Below are positions 1 to 9,466 of a stretch of 52,589 nucleotides of DNA, in pieces. The position numbers were made by a program, and so were the translations under genes. The DNA comes from Streptomyces longispororuber (GTDB lineage Bacteria; Actinomycetota; Actinomycetes; Streptomycetales; Streptomycetaceae): positions 1-52,589 of the forward strand of contig NZ_BNBT01000047.1 in assembly GCF_014656095.1 (NCBI RefSeq). Reading direction: 5' to 3'. Under the pieces are notes generated by a model. The model was not told the DNA's origin, did not search any database, and saw only the letters and a list, made by a program, of their open reading frames with translations. Each line of letters starts with the position of its first letter. Position 1 is the first letter of the stretch.

Positions 1-1
1 C

Positions 2-3000
2 GTGGAGGCGCACGGAACCGGTACGCAGACGGGCGACCCGGCCGAGTGCGTGGCGCTGGGCCGGGCCCTGGGCGCGGCCCGCACGGTGGGCCCGCTGCCC
101 ATCGGGTCGGTGAAGTCCAACCTCGGGCACCTGGAGCCCGCGTCGGGCATGGCGGGCCTTTTCAAGGCCCTCGCCGTGCTGCGGTACGGCAGCATCCCGC
201 CCTCGCTGCACCTGGACCCGCTCAACCCTGACATCGACTTCACGGGGTTGCAGTTGGAGCCAGTCGCCGGGACGCGTCCGCTGGCACCGGGCCTGGGTAA
301 GGGCCGGCGCTTCGTGGGCGTCAACTCCTTCGGCTTCGGCGGGGCCAACGCGCACGTCGTCATCACGCCGCCGCCTGTCATTCCACAGCCCGCCACCCCG
401 GAGCCCGGCCCGGAGCCGGAGGCAACGGGCGAGCTGCCGGTGATCGCTACGGGGCGTACCCCGCGGGCGGCCGAGGAGGCGGCGCGGCGGCTGGCCGCCC
501 GGCTTGCGGACGCCGGGCCGCGGGAGTTCTACGACATCGCGGCCACCACCAGCCTGCGCCGGGCCCGGCACCGCTACCGTCGGCTGGCACTGGCACGCCA
601 CCCCCAGGAGGCCGCGCGGCTCCTGTCCGGTGCGGGGACTTCAGTTGAGGTGGTCAAGCACGGCCGCGTCGGGCTGGTGTTCACGGGCAACGGCGCGCAG
701 TGGGCGGGCATGGGGGCCGACCTGCTCGATGGTGACACGGTGTTCCGCGCCGAGGTGGAGGCGGTCGACGCCGCACTAGCACCCCGCCTCGGCTGGTCGG
801 TCGCCGAGCAGTTGCGCCGCCCTGCGGACGAGTGGGCGCTGGACGCCACCGAGGTCGCGCAGCCGCTGCTGTTCACGGTGCAGGCGGGCATCACAGCGGT
901 TCTGCGCGAGCACAACATGCAGTGGAAGGTCGCGCTCGGGTCCAGCGTCGGGGAGGTGGCCGCCGCCTACGCCGCAGGCGCGCTCACCCTGCACGAGGCC
1001 GCCTGGGTGGTCGCCGTGCGCAGCCAGGCCCAAGCAGGCACGGCCGGGTGTGGCCGGATGGCCGCGGTGGGACTGTCGCCGGCCGAGGCGCGACAGGTTC
1101 TCGAGGCGCACCCGGGCCTCGTCGTGGCCGCGGTGAACAGCGCCCGAGATGTGACGATCGCCGGACCGGAGACCCGGTTGAAAGCCCTGGGAGAGGAACT
1201 GGCCGTACGGGAGGTGTTCTTCCGGCTCATGGACCTCGACTACGCCTTCCACAGCCCGGCCATGGAGGCGGCCCGGGCACCGCTGGCCACCGGTCTCGCC
1301 GGGCTCACTCCGCAGGGGTGCACCACGGCGTTCATCTCCACGGTGACCGGCGGGCCGGTGCTCTCAGGCGGGTTGGACGCCGGCTACTGGTGGCGCAACG
1401 TGCGCGAGCCTGTGCGGTTCGCGGACGCCGTCGGGCACGCCCTGGACACGGGCGTCGACGTGCTCCTGGAGGTCGGCCCACACCCCGTCCTGGGAACGTA
1501 TCTGCGCCGGATCGCCGCCAACCGCGAGCGGGTGGCCGTGCTCGGCACACTCAGCCGCGACACCGACGGCCCGGCCGCGCTGCGCAGGTCGGTGGAAGGG
1601 CTGCTCGCGGCGGGGGCGGAGACGGACTGGGCGCGCCTGTTCCCCCGCCCCGCGCGCGTGGCGGAGCTGCCCGCCTACCCCTGGCAGCGCGAGCGGCACT
1701 GGAGCGGCTCCCCGCGGCACTGGTTCTTCAGCAGCGGGTCGGGGCATTTGGACCACCCGCTGCTGGGTGAGCGGCTGCCGAGTGCGGAACCCTCCTGGCA
1801 GGGGCCGGTCGAACCCGCGCTGGTGCCGTGGCTGGCCGACCACAAGGTGGCCGGATCCGTGGTGTTCCCCGCGGCGGGGTACGTCGAGATGGCCCTGGCC
1901 GCGGCCAAGCGGGTCCTCGACGGCCCGGTGGAACTGGCCTGGCTGGAGATCAGCCGCCCGCTGGTCGTCCCCTGGGACCGGGCCGGGGACATCCGCGTCC
2001 AGCTCGCCTACTCACCCGACGACGGCATGGTGACCATCACCAGCACCGAGACGAGTGCGGCAAGTGAGAGCACAGATGACAGCGATCCGCCGCCCCGGCC
2101 GCACGCCCGGTGCCGCGTCCGCGAGCTGATCGGCCGCTCCCCCGCGCGGGTCGACCTGACGGAGGTGCGCGCCCGCTGCCCGCACCGGGGCGACCCGGAC
2201 GCCCAGTACCGCGCCCTGGCCGCGAGCGGTCTGGACTACGGTCCCGCGTTCCGCCAGCTCGTACGGCTGCACACCGGGCAGGGCGAGGCGCTGGCCGCCT
2301 ACCGGCACACCACGGACGCGGCCGACGCCGCGCGGTACGTGGCGCATCCGGCACTGCTCGACGGCGCGTTGCAGGCCTGCGCGCCCCTCGTGGCCGCGCG
2401 CGCGGGCGACGCGCAGAGCTGGCTCCCGGCCTCGGTCGGGGCCGCCCGGGTGTGGCGCAGCCCGGCCGCGACGGGAGTGGTACACGTCCGCGACCGTACA
2501 AGCACCAGCACTGAACTCTGCTTCGACGTCACCATCGCCGACCCGGACGGCAGCGTCAGCGTCGAACTGGAAGGGGTGCGCCTGCGGCGGGTAGCCGGTC
2601 CGGCCGCGCGGGTGCCGCAGCGGTACGAGACCGTATTGCGCGCGGTGCCGTACGCCCACCTGCCCGCCGCGCCCTCGCCGCTGCCCGGCAACCAGGACTT
2701 CGCCAGGGTCACCAAGGCACGGGCCGACGCGGCGCGGGCCGAGGCGCGCACCGCGCGCTTCGGGGACTTCATGGCGCGGCTCGATCTGCTCACCGCGCAT
2801 ACGGCCGCCGCCGCGTTCGCAGACCTGCTGACCGCAGAAGCGGAAGCGGACGGGTTCACTCCCGCCGATCTGGTCCGGCAGGGAATGCTGCCCGGGCACG
2901 AGCGGTTCGCCCGGGCGCTGCTGCGCCTGATGGCCCGGCACGGTCTGGCCGAGTGCGGTCAAGACGAGCGGTGGCGGCTGACCGGCACTCCAGGCCCGCA

Positions 3001-6000
3001 GTCCCTCGCGGCCCGGCTGCCGCTGGACTTCCCCGCCTGCACCGCCGAGGTGCAGCTCGCGGTGCGTCAGCTCGCACACCTTCCGCAGATGCTGGTCGGT
3101 GAGCTGAACGCCCTGCACTTGCTCACCGACCAGGGCTCACGCGTCGCCCTGGAGCAGTTCTACGATCTCGCGCCGACCTGCCGGGGAGCCAATGCGGGCA
3201 TTGCCACGGGCCTGGCGGAGATGGTGCGGCATTGGCCCCAGGACCGGCCGCTGCGGGTCCTGGAGATCGGCGCGGGCACGGGCGGCACAACGGCCGCGCT
3301 GCTGCCGCTGCTGCCCGCGGAGCGCACGGTCTACCACTTCACCGACGTGTCCGCCGGCTTCTTCGCCGCGGCCCGGCACCGCTTCGACGACCACCCCTTC
3401 GTCGACTACCGGCTGTTCGACCTGAACGCCGACCCCGCCGGTCAGGGGTACGCCGACGGCACCTACGACCTGATCGTCGCGGCCAACTCCCTGCACACCG
3501 CAGCCGACCTGCGGGCGGCCCTGCGCCGGGTACGCACCTTGCTGGCGCCCGGTGGCCGGCTGGTGGCCGCCGAGACCCACGACACGGACTACCTGCTGCC
3601 CTTCTTCGGCGCGCTGGGCAGCTTCTGGGGACACCAGGACGACCTGCGCCCCGACGCACCGCTGCTGAGCCGTGACCAGTGGCTGGAGGTGCTGGGCGCC
3701 GGCGGCTTCACCGACGTCGTCTGTGTCGATAACGCCCTGGAGTCCAGCAGGGTCGTCGCCTCGGTGCTGCTGGCCTCGGCGCCCGCGGACCAGGTGGTCG
3801 CCGAGCCCGCGCTGCCCCGCGCCGAGGGCGGCACCCGGTGGGTCGTCGCCACCGAGAGCCCCGGGGAGGCGCCGCTGGCCGAGCACCTCGCGACCCTGCT
3901 CGGCGGCGACGGCTCGGCGCCCGTCCCCGTACTCGACCTGCCCCGCGACCCGGCGGCCTGGACGGCGCCACTGACCGGGGCGGGCCACCCGGCGGTCGTG
4001 CTGCTCCTGGGCGAGGCCCCCGGCGACCCGGGGGCGATGCTGGACCAGGCCGTGCGCCGGGCGGCTGCGCTGGGCGCCGTGGCCTCGGCCTGCCAGGCCC
4101 TGCCGGAGCAGGCCCGCCCGGCCGTGTGGCTGGTGACCCGCCCCAGCGGCGCGCTGCCCGCCCCGGAACGCCCCGACCACCCGCAGGACGCCGCCGCCTG
4201 GGGCATGGCCCGCACCCTGGCCAACGAGCAGCCCGGTGTGCGCGTGACCCGGGTCTCGCTGGAACGCCTCGGCGACCCGGCCACCGACGCACGGCGCCTG
4301 GTCCGCGAACTGCTGGAGCCCTCCGCGTCGGCCGACACGGACAGCGGAACGGCGCGCGAGGACGAGATCGTGCTCACCGCGAACGGCCGCTTCGCCCCGC
4401 GCGAGCGGCAGCTCCCGGCCGACGAGCACGTCGAGCCGAGCGGCGAGGCGCCCTTCGCCCTGGAGATCCGCGCGCCAGGCCTGTCGTACGAGACCGTCTG
4501 GGCGCGCAGACCGCACCGTGCCCCCGCGGCCGGTGAAGTGGTGATCGCGGTACGCGCCGCGGCGCTCAACTACCGCGACATCATGCAGGCCACCGGCCTG
4601 CTGCCGCCGGAGGCGACCGAGGAAACGGGCGCCGAACAGGGACCGGGCCTGGAATGCGCAGGGGTCATCACGGCCGTGGGCGAAGGCGTCCACCACCTGG
4701 CCGTGGGAGACCGAGTGTGCGCGGCGGGTCCGGCCTGCCTGGCATCCCATGTGGTAGCGCCGGTGCCGTCCGTGATGAAGATCCCCGACCGTCTCGGGTT
4801 CGCCGAGGCCGCCACCCTGCCGGTCGCGTTCCTGACCGTCCACTACGCCCTGCACGACCTCGCACGATTGACGGCCGGGGAGACCGTACTCGTCCACGGC
4901 GCCGCCGGCGGGGTGGGCCTCGCCGCCCTGCAGTACGCCCGCCTCGTGGGCGCCACGGTGATCGCCACGGCGGGCAGCCCGGCCAAGCGGGACCTGCTGC
5001 GCGCGCTGGGCGTCGAACACGTCCTGGACTCCCGCACCCTGGACTTCGCCGACCAGGCCCTGCGCCTCACCCGCGGCCGCGGGGTCGACGTGGTGGTCAA
5101 CTCGCTCGCGGGTCAGGCCATCGACCGGGGCCTGGAGATCCTGCGGCCGGGCGGCAGATTCGTCGAGCTCGGCAAGCGCGACATCTACGCCAACAAACCG
5201 CTGCTGATGCGGCCCTTCAGCCGCAACATCGCCTTCTTCGGCGTCGACGCCACCGCCCTGATGGCCGACGAAGCCGCCCTCGTGACCGGCCGACGAGTGC
5301 AGGCCGAGATCGCCCAACGCATGGCCGACGGCCGCTACAGGCCACTACCGCACACCGTGTACCCCGCCGCCCGCGTCAAGGAGGCGTTCGCACTGCTCCA
5401 GCACTCGCGGCACATCGGCAAGGTCGTGATGAGCCTTGCTCCCCAGGACGGCCCGGTACCTGTCCGTGTCCGGCCCGAGCCCCTCCGGCTCGACCCCGAC
5501 GGCAGCTATCTGATCACCGGCGGGCTGAGCGGCTTCGGCGCCGCCACCGCCCGTTGGCTGGCCGAGCGCGGGGCCCGCCACCTGGCCCTGCTCTCCCGGC
5601 GGGGTGCCGAAGGACCCGAGGCGGGCGCCGTCCTGGCCGACCTGGCCGAGCGGGGCGTGACGGCGACGCCGTACGCCGCCGACGTCACCGACGCCGCCGC
5701 CATGGCCGAGGTGATCGACGCCGTCGACGCCACCGGGCACCGGCTCGCGGGGATCGTCCACGCGGCCATGGCCCTCGACGACTGCCCCCTCACCGAGCTC
5801 ACCGACGAACGAGCCCGCACCGTCCTGGCCCCCAAGATGACCGGGGCGGCCATCCTCGACGCGCTGACCCAGCGGCACGACCTGCGGTTCTTCATGCTGT
5901 ACTCCTCCTTCACCACAGCCGTCGGCAACATCAAGCAGGCCGCCTACGTCGGCGGGAACCTCTACACCGAGGCCCTGGCCCGGCGCCGCGGCGGCACGCG

Positions 6001-6601
6001 CCCGGCGCTCGCCGTCCAGTGGGGCGCACTCGGCGAGACAGGCCACGTGGCCCGCGCGGGCCTGCTCCCGGCCATGGAGGCGCTCGGCGCCCGGGCCCTC
6101 GGCTCCGCCGAGGCGCTGGCCGCCCTGGAGGGCCTGGCGGCGTCCGGTACCGCCGTCGCGGGGATCGGCCGCTTCGACTGGGCCCGGCTGCGCACCGTGC
6201 TGCCCGCCCTGACCGCGCCGCGCTTCGCGGCCCTGCTGCCCGCCGACGACGGACTCGCCGGACACAGCCGCCAGGACCTCGTGGCCGCCCTGACAGGCCT
6301 CAACGCCGACGAGGCCCTGCGGACCGCCAGCCGGGCCCTCGCCGAAATGCTGGCCCGGATCCTGCAGACCGACCCCGACCGCCTCGACCCCGGCCAGCCG
6401 ATCCAGGACTACGGCGTCGACTCCCTCATGGCCGCCGAACTCCTCGCCACGCTGCACCGGCGCCTGGACGTCGAGATCCCGCCCATGGAACTCCTCCAGG
6501 GCGGCATCACCCTCAACGACCTCGCCCGCCACGTCCTGCTGCGCCTCGGCGTCCGCCCCGCCGACACCAGCGCTCCAACTACCGCGGCCAGCACCGGCTG
6601 A
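2..6601 (+). CDS. Highly reducing type I polyketide synthase with internal C-methyltransferase (5' partial)
   Basis: The last 2199 residues of one multidomain PKS; the KS active-site cysteine lies left of the window. Domains in order: end of KS (EAHGTGT at residue 2; KSNLGH about 38; FGFGGANAH about 111), AT (GNGAQWAG about 229; Ser in GSSVGE at 313-318; YAFH at 414), DH (His614 in LADHKV; HPALLD at 782), C-methyltransferase (VLEIGAGTGG at 1086), enoyl reductase (VHGAAGGVG about 1631), ketoreductase (LITGGLSGFG about 1837; Tyr1982, Asn1986) and ACP (Ser2141 in YGVDSL). All reductive motifs look intact, so it should make a fully reduced, alpha-methylated chain, probably iteratively. KS-AT-DH-MT-ER-KR-ACP is the fungal highly-reducing layout and is uncommon in actinobacteria. 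AT specificity cannot be read: YAFH lies between the malonyl HAFH and methylmalonyl YASH signatures. Confidence 0.95.
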   Translation: MEAHGTGTQTGDPAECVALGRALGAARTVGPLPIGSVKSNLGHLEPASGMAGLFKALAVLRYGSIPPSLHLDPLNPDIDFTGLQLEPVAGTRPLAPGLGKGRRFVGVNSFGFGGANAHVVITPPPVIPQPATPEPGPEPEATGELPVIATGRTPRAAEEAARRLAARLADAGPREFYDIAATTSLRRARHRYRRLALARHPQEAARLLSGAGTSVEVVKHGRVGLVFTGNGAQWAGMGADLLDGDTVFRAEVEAVDAALAPRLGWSVAEQLRRPADEWALDATEVAQPLLFTVQAGITAVLREHNMQWKVALGSSVGEVAAAYAAGALTLHEAAWVVAVRSQAQAGTAGCGRMAAVGLSPAEARQVLEAHPGLVVAAVNSARDVTIAGPETRLKALGEELAVREVFFRLMDLDYAFHSPAMEAARAPLATGLAGLTPQGCTTAFISTVTGGPVLSGGLDAGYWWRNVREPVRFADAVGHALDTGVDVLLEVGPHPVLGTYLRRIAANRERVAVLGTLSRDTDGPAALRRSVEGLLAAGAETDWARLFPRPARVAELPAYPWQRERHWSGSPRHWFFSSGSGHLDHPLLGERLPSAEPSWQGPVEPALVPWLADHKVAGSVVFPAAGYVEMALAAAKRVLDGPVELAWLEISRPLVVPWDRAGDIRVQLAYSPDDGMVTITSTETSAASESTDDSDPPPRPHARCRVRELIGRSPARVDLTEVRARCPHRGDPDAQYRALAASGLDYGPAFRQLVRLHTGQGEALAAYRHTTDAADAARYVAHPALLDGALQACAPLVAARAGDAQSWLPASVGAARVWRSPAATGVVHVRDRTSTSTELCFDVTIADPDGSVSVELEGVRLRRVAGPAARVPQRYETVLRAVPYAHLPAAPSPLPGNQDFARVTKARADAARAEARTARFGDFMARLDLLTAHTAAAAFADLLTAEAEADGFTPADLVRQGMLPGHERFARALLRLMARHGLAECGQDERWRLTGTPGPQSLAARLPLDFPACTAEVQLAVRQLAHLPQMLVGELNALHLLTDQGSRVALEQFYDLAPTCRGANAGIATGLAEMVRHWPQDRPLRVLEIGAGTGGTTAALLPLLPAERTVYHFTDVSAGFFAAARHRFDDHPFVDYRLFDLNADPAGQGYADGTYDLIVAANSLHTAADLRAALRRVRTLLAPGGRLVAAETHDTDYLLPFFGALGSFWGHQDDLRPDAPLLSRDQWLEVLGAGGFTDVVCVDNALESSRVVASVLLASAPADQVVAEPALPRAEGGTRWVVATESPGEAPLAEHLATLLGGDGSAPVPVLDLPRDPAAWTAPLTGAGHPAVVLLLGEAPGDPGAMLDQAVRRAAALGAVASACQALPEQARPAVWLVTRPSGALPAPERPDHPQDAAAWGMARTLANEQPGVRVTRVSLERLGDPATDARRLVRELLEPSASADTDSGTAREDEIVLTANGRFAPRERQLPADEHVEPSGEAPFALEIRAPGLSYETVWARRPHRAPAAGEVVIAVRAAALNYRDIMQATGLLPPEATEETGAEQGPGLECAGVITAVGEGVHHLAVGDRVCAAGPACLASHVVAPVPSVMKIPDRLGFAEAATLPVAFLTVHYALHDLARLTAGETVLVHGAAGGVGLAALQYARLVGATVIATAGSPAKRDLLRALGVEHVLDSRTLDFADQALRLTRGRGVDVVVNSLAGQAIDRGLEILRPGGRFVELGKRDIYANKPLLMRPFSRNIAFFGVDATALMADEAALVTGRRVQAEIAQRMADGRYRPLPHTVYPAARVKEAFALLQHSRHIGKVVMSLAPQDGPVPVRVRPEPLRLDPDGSYLITGGLSGFGAATARWLAERGARHLALLSRRGAEGPEAGAVLADLAERGVTATPYAADVTDAAAMAEVIDAVDATGHRLAGIVHAAMALDDCPLTELTDERARTVLAPKMTGAAILDALTQRHDLRFFMLYSSFTTAVGNIKQAAYVGGNLYTEALARRRGGTRPALAVQWGALGETGHVARAGLLPAMEALGARALGSAEALAALEGLAASGTAVAGIGRFDWARLRTVLPALTAPRFAALLPADDGLAGHSRQDLVAALTGLNADEALRTASRALAEMLARILQTDPDRLDPGQPIQDYGVDSLMAAELLATLHRRLDVEIPPMELLQGGITLNDLARHVLLRLGVRPADTSAPTTAASTG

Positions 6602-7206
6602 AAGGACAACCTCGTGACAGCCTGTCAGGCCTCGGACAGCCCAGCGGCGTGCGACGCCGAGTGCGTGCTCGGCCCCCTCATCGGCGGCGTAACCGCCCCC
6701 GACCACGGTGCGTACGCCTGCTGGTGCCTGCGGCAGCTCGGGCGGCCGGACGGTACTCCTGCGCCGGGCCCCGGCCGGTGTGGTGTGCGTCCGGCCACCG
6801 CTGAACGTTCCGGCGCTCAGCGTCGCCCCACTCCAGCGTTCCCCGGCCAGGACCGCCATGCGGACCAGGACGAGAAAGTTGAAGGCGAGGTCAGCGTCGA
6901 ACGCGGTGAGGGCACTCCTTGCCGAGTACGGAGGCGTCGACCTCGCCACGTCGACGAGCTGACCGGAGCGGACCGTGTGCGGCACTCCGGCGACACCGTC
7001 GGGAATGGGCAGCCCGGCTTCCAACGCGTTCCGGCAGGCAACGACGCCACCCGCCATCGCCACCGGCCCGCGCCTGGACGGCACGCCGCGGTGGCGGCCC
7101 AGCATGGTCGAGCGCGGCCTCAGCGCCCTGCCGGTCACCCGGAACGTGAAGCAGAAGGGTTCCACCCGATGAACCGCGCCGAGATTTTGGCGCATGGAGG
7201 CCGACC
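6602..7206. other. 605-bp gap between PKS and FAAL, no convincing gene
   Basis: A plus-strand frame starts with GTG at 6614 behind GAAAGGACAACCTC and runs to 7210, where its TGA overlaps the ATG of the next gene. Its translation becomes Arg/Pro/His-rich after about 55 residues, as out-of-frame reading does, so I do not call it. On the minus strand about 6780-7110 has a more protein-like composition (hydrophobic runs around AFNFLVLVRMAVLAG) but no start, RBS or recognisable family. It may be a gene relic. Confidence 0.4.
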
Positions 7207-8955
7207 ATGAGTGAACTCGTCCGGTTCCTGCGCGAGAAAGCGTGGATCCTCGGCGACACCCGCTGGTACGCGCGCGTGGACAGCGTCCGCGGTGAACTCG
7301 TGGAGGTGGAGCGCCTCGGCTACGCCCAGCTCGACGCCCGTGCCCGCGCGGTGGGCGCCTGGCTGACGGAGCGGACACCGCCCAGTGCGCGCATCCTGCT
7401 GATGTACCCGGCGAGCCTGGAGTTCCTGGCGGTCTTCCTCGGCTGCCTGTACGCCGGACGTATCGCCGTCCCCGCCCCGCTGCCGGACACCGACCGGCGG
7501 GCCCTGCACCGCGCCGAGGGCATCATTACCGCCGCCGAGGTCGCGCTGGTCCTCACCGACACCGCGCACCGGCCCGCGCTGGAGGCCTGGCTCGGGGGCC
7601 TGGACACCGGGCGCCGAACGCAGTGCGTCGCCACCGACACCGCCGCACTGCCGGATCCGGATGCCTGGAGCCCGCTCGCGCAGGATCTCTCGGCGACCGC
7701 CTACGTCCAGTACACCTCCGGATCGACCAGCGAGCCCCGCGGCGTCGTCCTCACCCACCGCAACCTCCTGCACAACCTCCTCTCCATCAGGGAGACGATC
7801 CTGACCGAAGAGGTCCGGGACGAGCTGCGCCACGACCCCGCACGGGCCGGCGCCGGGTGGCTGCCGCCCCACCACGACATGGGTCTGGTCGGGATGCTGC
7901 TCAGCCCGCTCGCGGCCTACGGCAACCTCGTCTTCTGCTCCCCCGTCACCTTCATCGCCCACCCGCTCGTCTGGCTGCGGATGATCAGCCGCTACCGGGC
8001 GTTCTACACCTTCGCCCCGAACTTCGGCTACGACTGGCTGCTGCGCAACCTCCCCCACGGCCGCCTCACGGAGGCGGAGCCGGACCTGGACGTGGAGTGC
8101 CTGCGCTTCGCGTTCAGCGGCGCCGAGCCCGTGCGCCCCGAGACCCTGGACGCGGTCGCCCGCCGCCTCGCCCCCATCGGCTTCCGCCCGAACATCTGGG
8201 CACCCGGATACGGCCTGGCCGAAGCCACCGCCCTGGTGACCGGCACGCCATGCGGGCGCGGACCCACCGTGGAGCGCTTCGACCGCGAGGCCCTGGAGGG
8301 CGGCCGCGCCGAGCCCTCCCCCGACGGCGCCGCCCTCGTCGGCTGCGGGCAACCGGTGGGCTGCGACGTCCGTATCGTCGACGCCACCACGTCCTGCCCG
8401 CTGCCCGACGGGCACGTCGGCGAGATCTGGGTCCGCGGCGACAGCGTCGCCGATGGCTACCTGGGCGAGCCAAAGGCCACCGCCGCGCACTTCGCCGCCC
8501 GCACGACCGACGGCCAGGGCCCCTTCCTGCGCACCGGCGACCTCGGCTTCCTCCACCACGGCGAGCTGTACGTCACCGGCCGCGCCAAGGACCTCATCAT
8601 CGTCAACGGCCGCAACATCCACCCCCAGGACCTGGAACGCCTCAGCGAGTCCGCCGACCCCGCCACCGGCCCCTGCGCCGCCTTCGCCCTGCCCGACGCC
8701 TCCGGCACCGAGCGCGTCGTCCTGGTCCAGGAGATCCGCCCCCTGCACCTCGACGGCCGCACCCCCGCCGCCCTCGCCGACGTCATCAAGCAGCGCCTGG
8801 CCCGTGAACTGCGGCTCCACGCCGACGTCGTCATCGTCGGCCCGATGAGCGTGCCCCGCACCACCAGCGGCAAGGTGCAGCGCGCACGCACCCGCGAAGC
8901 ACTCCGCTCCGCCCTCCTCACACCCCTGCACTCCGACCTGCCCGCCCCGGCCTGA
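7207..8955 (+). CDS. Fatty acyl-AMP ligase (FAAL)
   Basis: 582 residues of the ANL adenylation superfamily. It has the AMP-binding loop (YTSGSTSEPRG about 167), the HHDMGLVG segment about 221, GYGLAEAT about 333 and GRAKDLIIVNGRNIHPQDLE about 458-477. The last motif and the overall length are typical of FAALs, which hand the acyl adenylate to an ACP phosphopantetheine instead of CoA. ATG7207 follows a GGAGG 8 bp upstream. Lying between the PKS and a free ACP, it most likely activates a fatty-acid starter and loads it on the ACP encoded at 9212. Chain length is not visible from sequence. Confidence 0.92.
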   Translation: MSELVRFLREKAWILGDTRWYARVDSVRGELVEVERLGYAQLDARARAVGAWLTERTPPSARILLMYPASLEFLAVFLGCLYAGRIAVPAPLPDTDRRALHRAEGIITAAEVALVLTDTAHRPALEAWLGGLDTGRRTQCVATDTAALPDPDAWSPLAQDLSATAYVQYTSGSTSEPRGVVLTHRNLLHNLLSIRETILTEEVRDELRHDPARAGAGWLPPHHDMGLVGMLLSPLAAYGNLVFCSPVTFIAHPLVWLRMISRYRAFYTFAPNFGYDWLLRNLPHGRLTEAEPDLDVECLRFAFSGAEPVRPETLDAVARRLAPIGFRPNIWAPGYGLAEATALVTGTPCGRGPTVERFDREALEGGRAEPSPDGAALVGCGQPVGCDVRIVDATTSCPLPDGHVGEIWVRGDSVADGYLGEPKATAAHFAARTTDGQGPFLRTGDLGFLHHGELYVTGRAKDLIIVNGRNIHPQDLERLSESADPATGPCAAFALPDASGTERVVLVQEIRPLHLDGRTPAALADVIKQRLARELRLHADVVIVGPMSVPRTTSGKVQRARTREALRSALLTPLHSDLPAPA

Positions 8956-9211
8956 CCGGGGCACCACCCCCACGGCAAGCCGAGTAGAGGAGGGTCGCCC
9001 CTGCCGCCCATCAGACCCTGCACGTCCCATGCCCGCAACAGCCCAGCACGGCAACCGCGGCGCGCGCTCGCTGTACCCGCAACTGGTCACGGCTCAAGAG
9101 GCCCAGTCGCAAGCAGTGCACACGATCCCTCGTCCACGCCGTCGGGCACTCACCACAGCCCTGCTACGCGGCACCGCCTCAAACGGTCTCACTCCCGATG
9201 AAGGAGTCGTC

Positions 9212-9466
9212 ATGCCGAACACTCACGAGCTGTTCTGTTCCATTGTGACGGAATCATTCCGTGTTCCGAGAAACGAGATCAAGCCTCAATCGACCATGGA
9301 GCAACTGGACTTGGACTCCTTGGCTCTGGCGGAGCTGGCCCTCATCGTTCACGAACGACTCCATGTGAAGGCCGACCGCGAACAGTTCACCCGCCGGTCG
9401 ACCGTCGCCGAGATCGTCGACTACCTTGACAACACCTTGCGCACCCGGGCAGGGGCCGCCTCGTGA
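9212..9466 (+). CDS. Free-standing acyl carrier protein
   Basis: 84 residues with the phosphopantetheine serine in LDLDSLALAEL and the helical pattern of a type II ACP. ATG9212 is chosen because AAGGAG lies 5 bp upstream; a longer frame from 9029 exists, but its extra 61 residues do not look like ACP. The end overlaps the next start as GTGA, so this ACP and the ketosynthase are translationally coupled. It is the likely acceptor of the FAAL product and carrier for desaturation. Confidence 0.9.
   Translation: MPNTHELFCSIVTESFRVPRNEIKPQSTMEQLDLDSLALAELALIVHERLHVKADREQFTRRSTVAEIVDYLDNTLRTRAGAAS

Noticed and set aside
3137..5317. A 726-codon open frame opposite the PKS
   Set aside because: Antisense shadow of the MT-ER region of the PKS.
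9029..9211. A 61-residue N-terminal extension of the ACP
   Set aside because: No RBS, not ACP-like, and the ATG at 9212 has a good AAGGAG.
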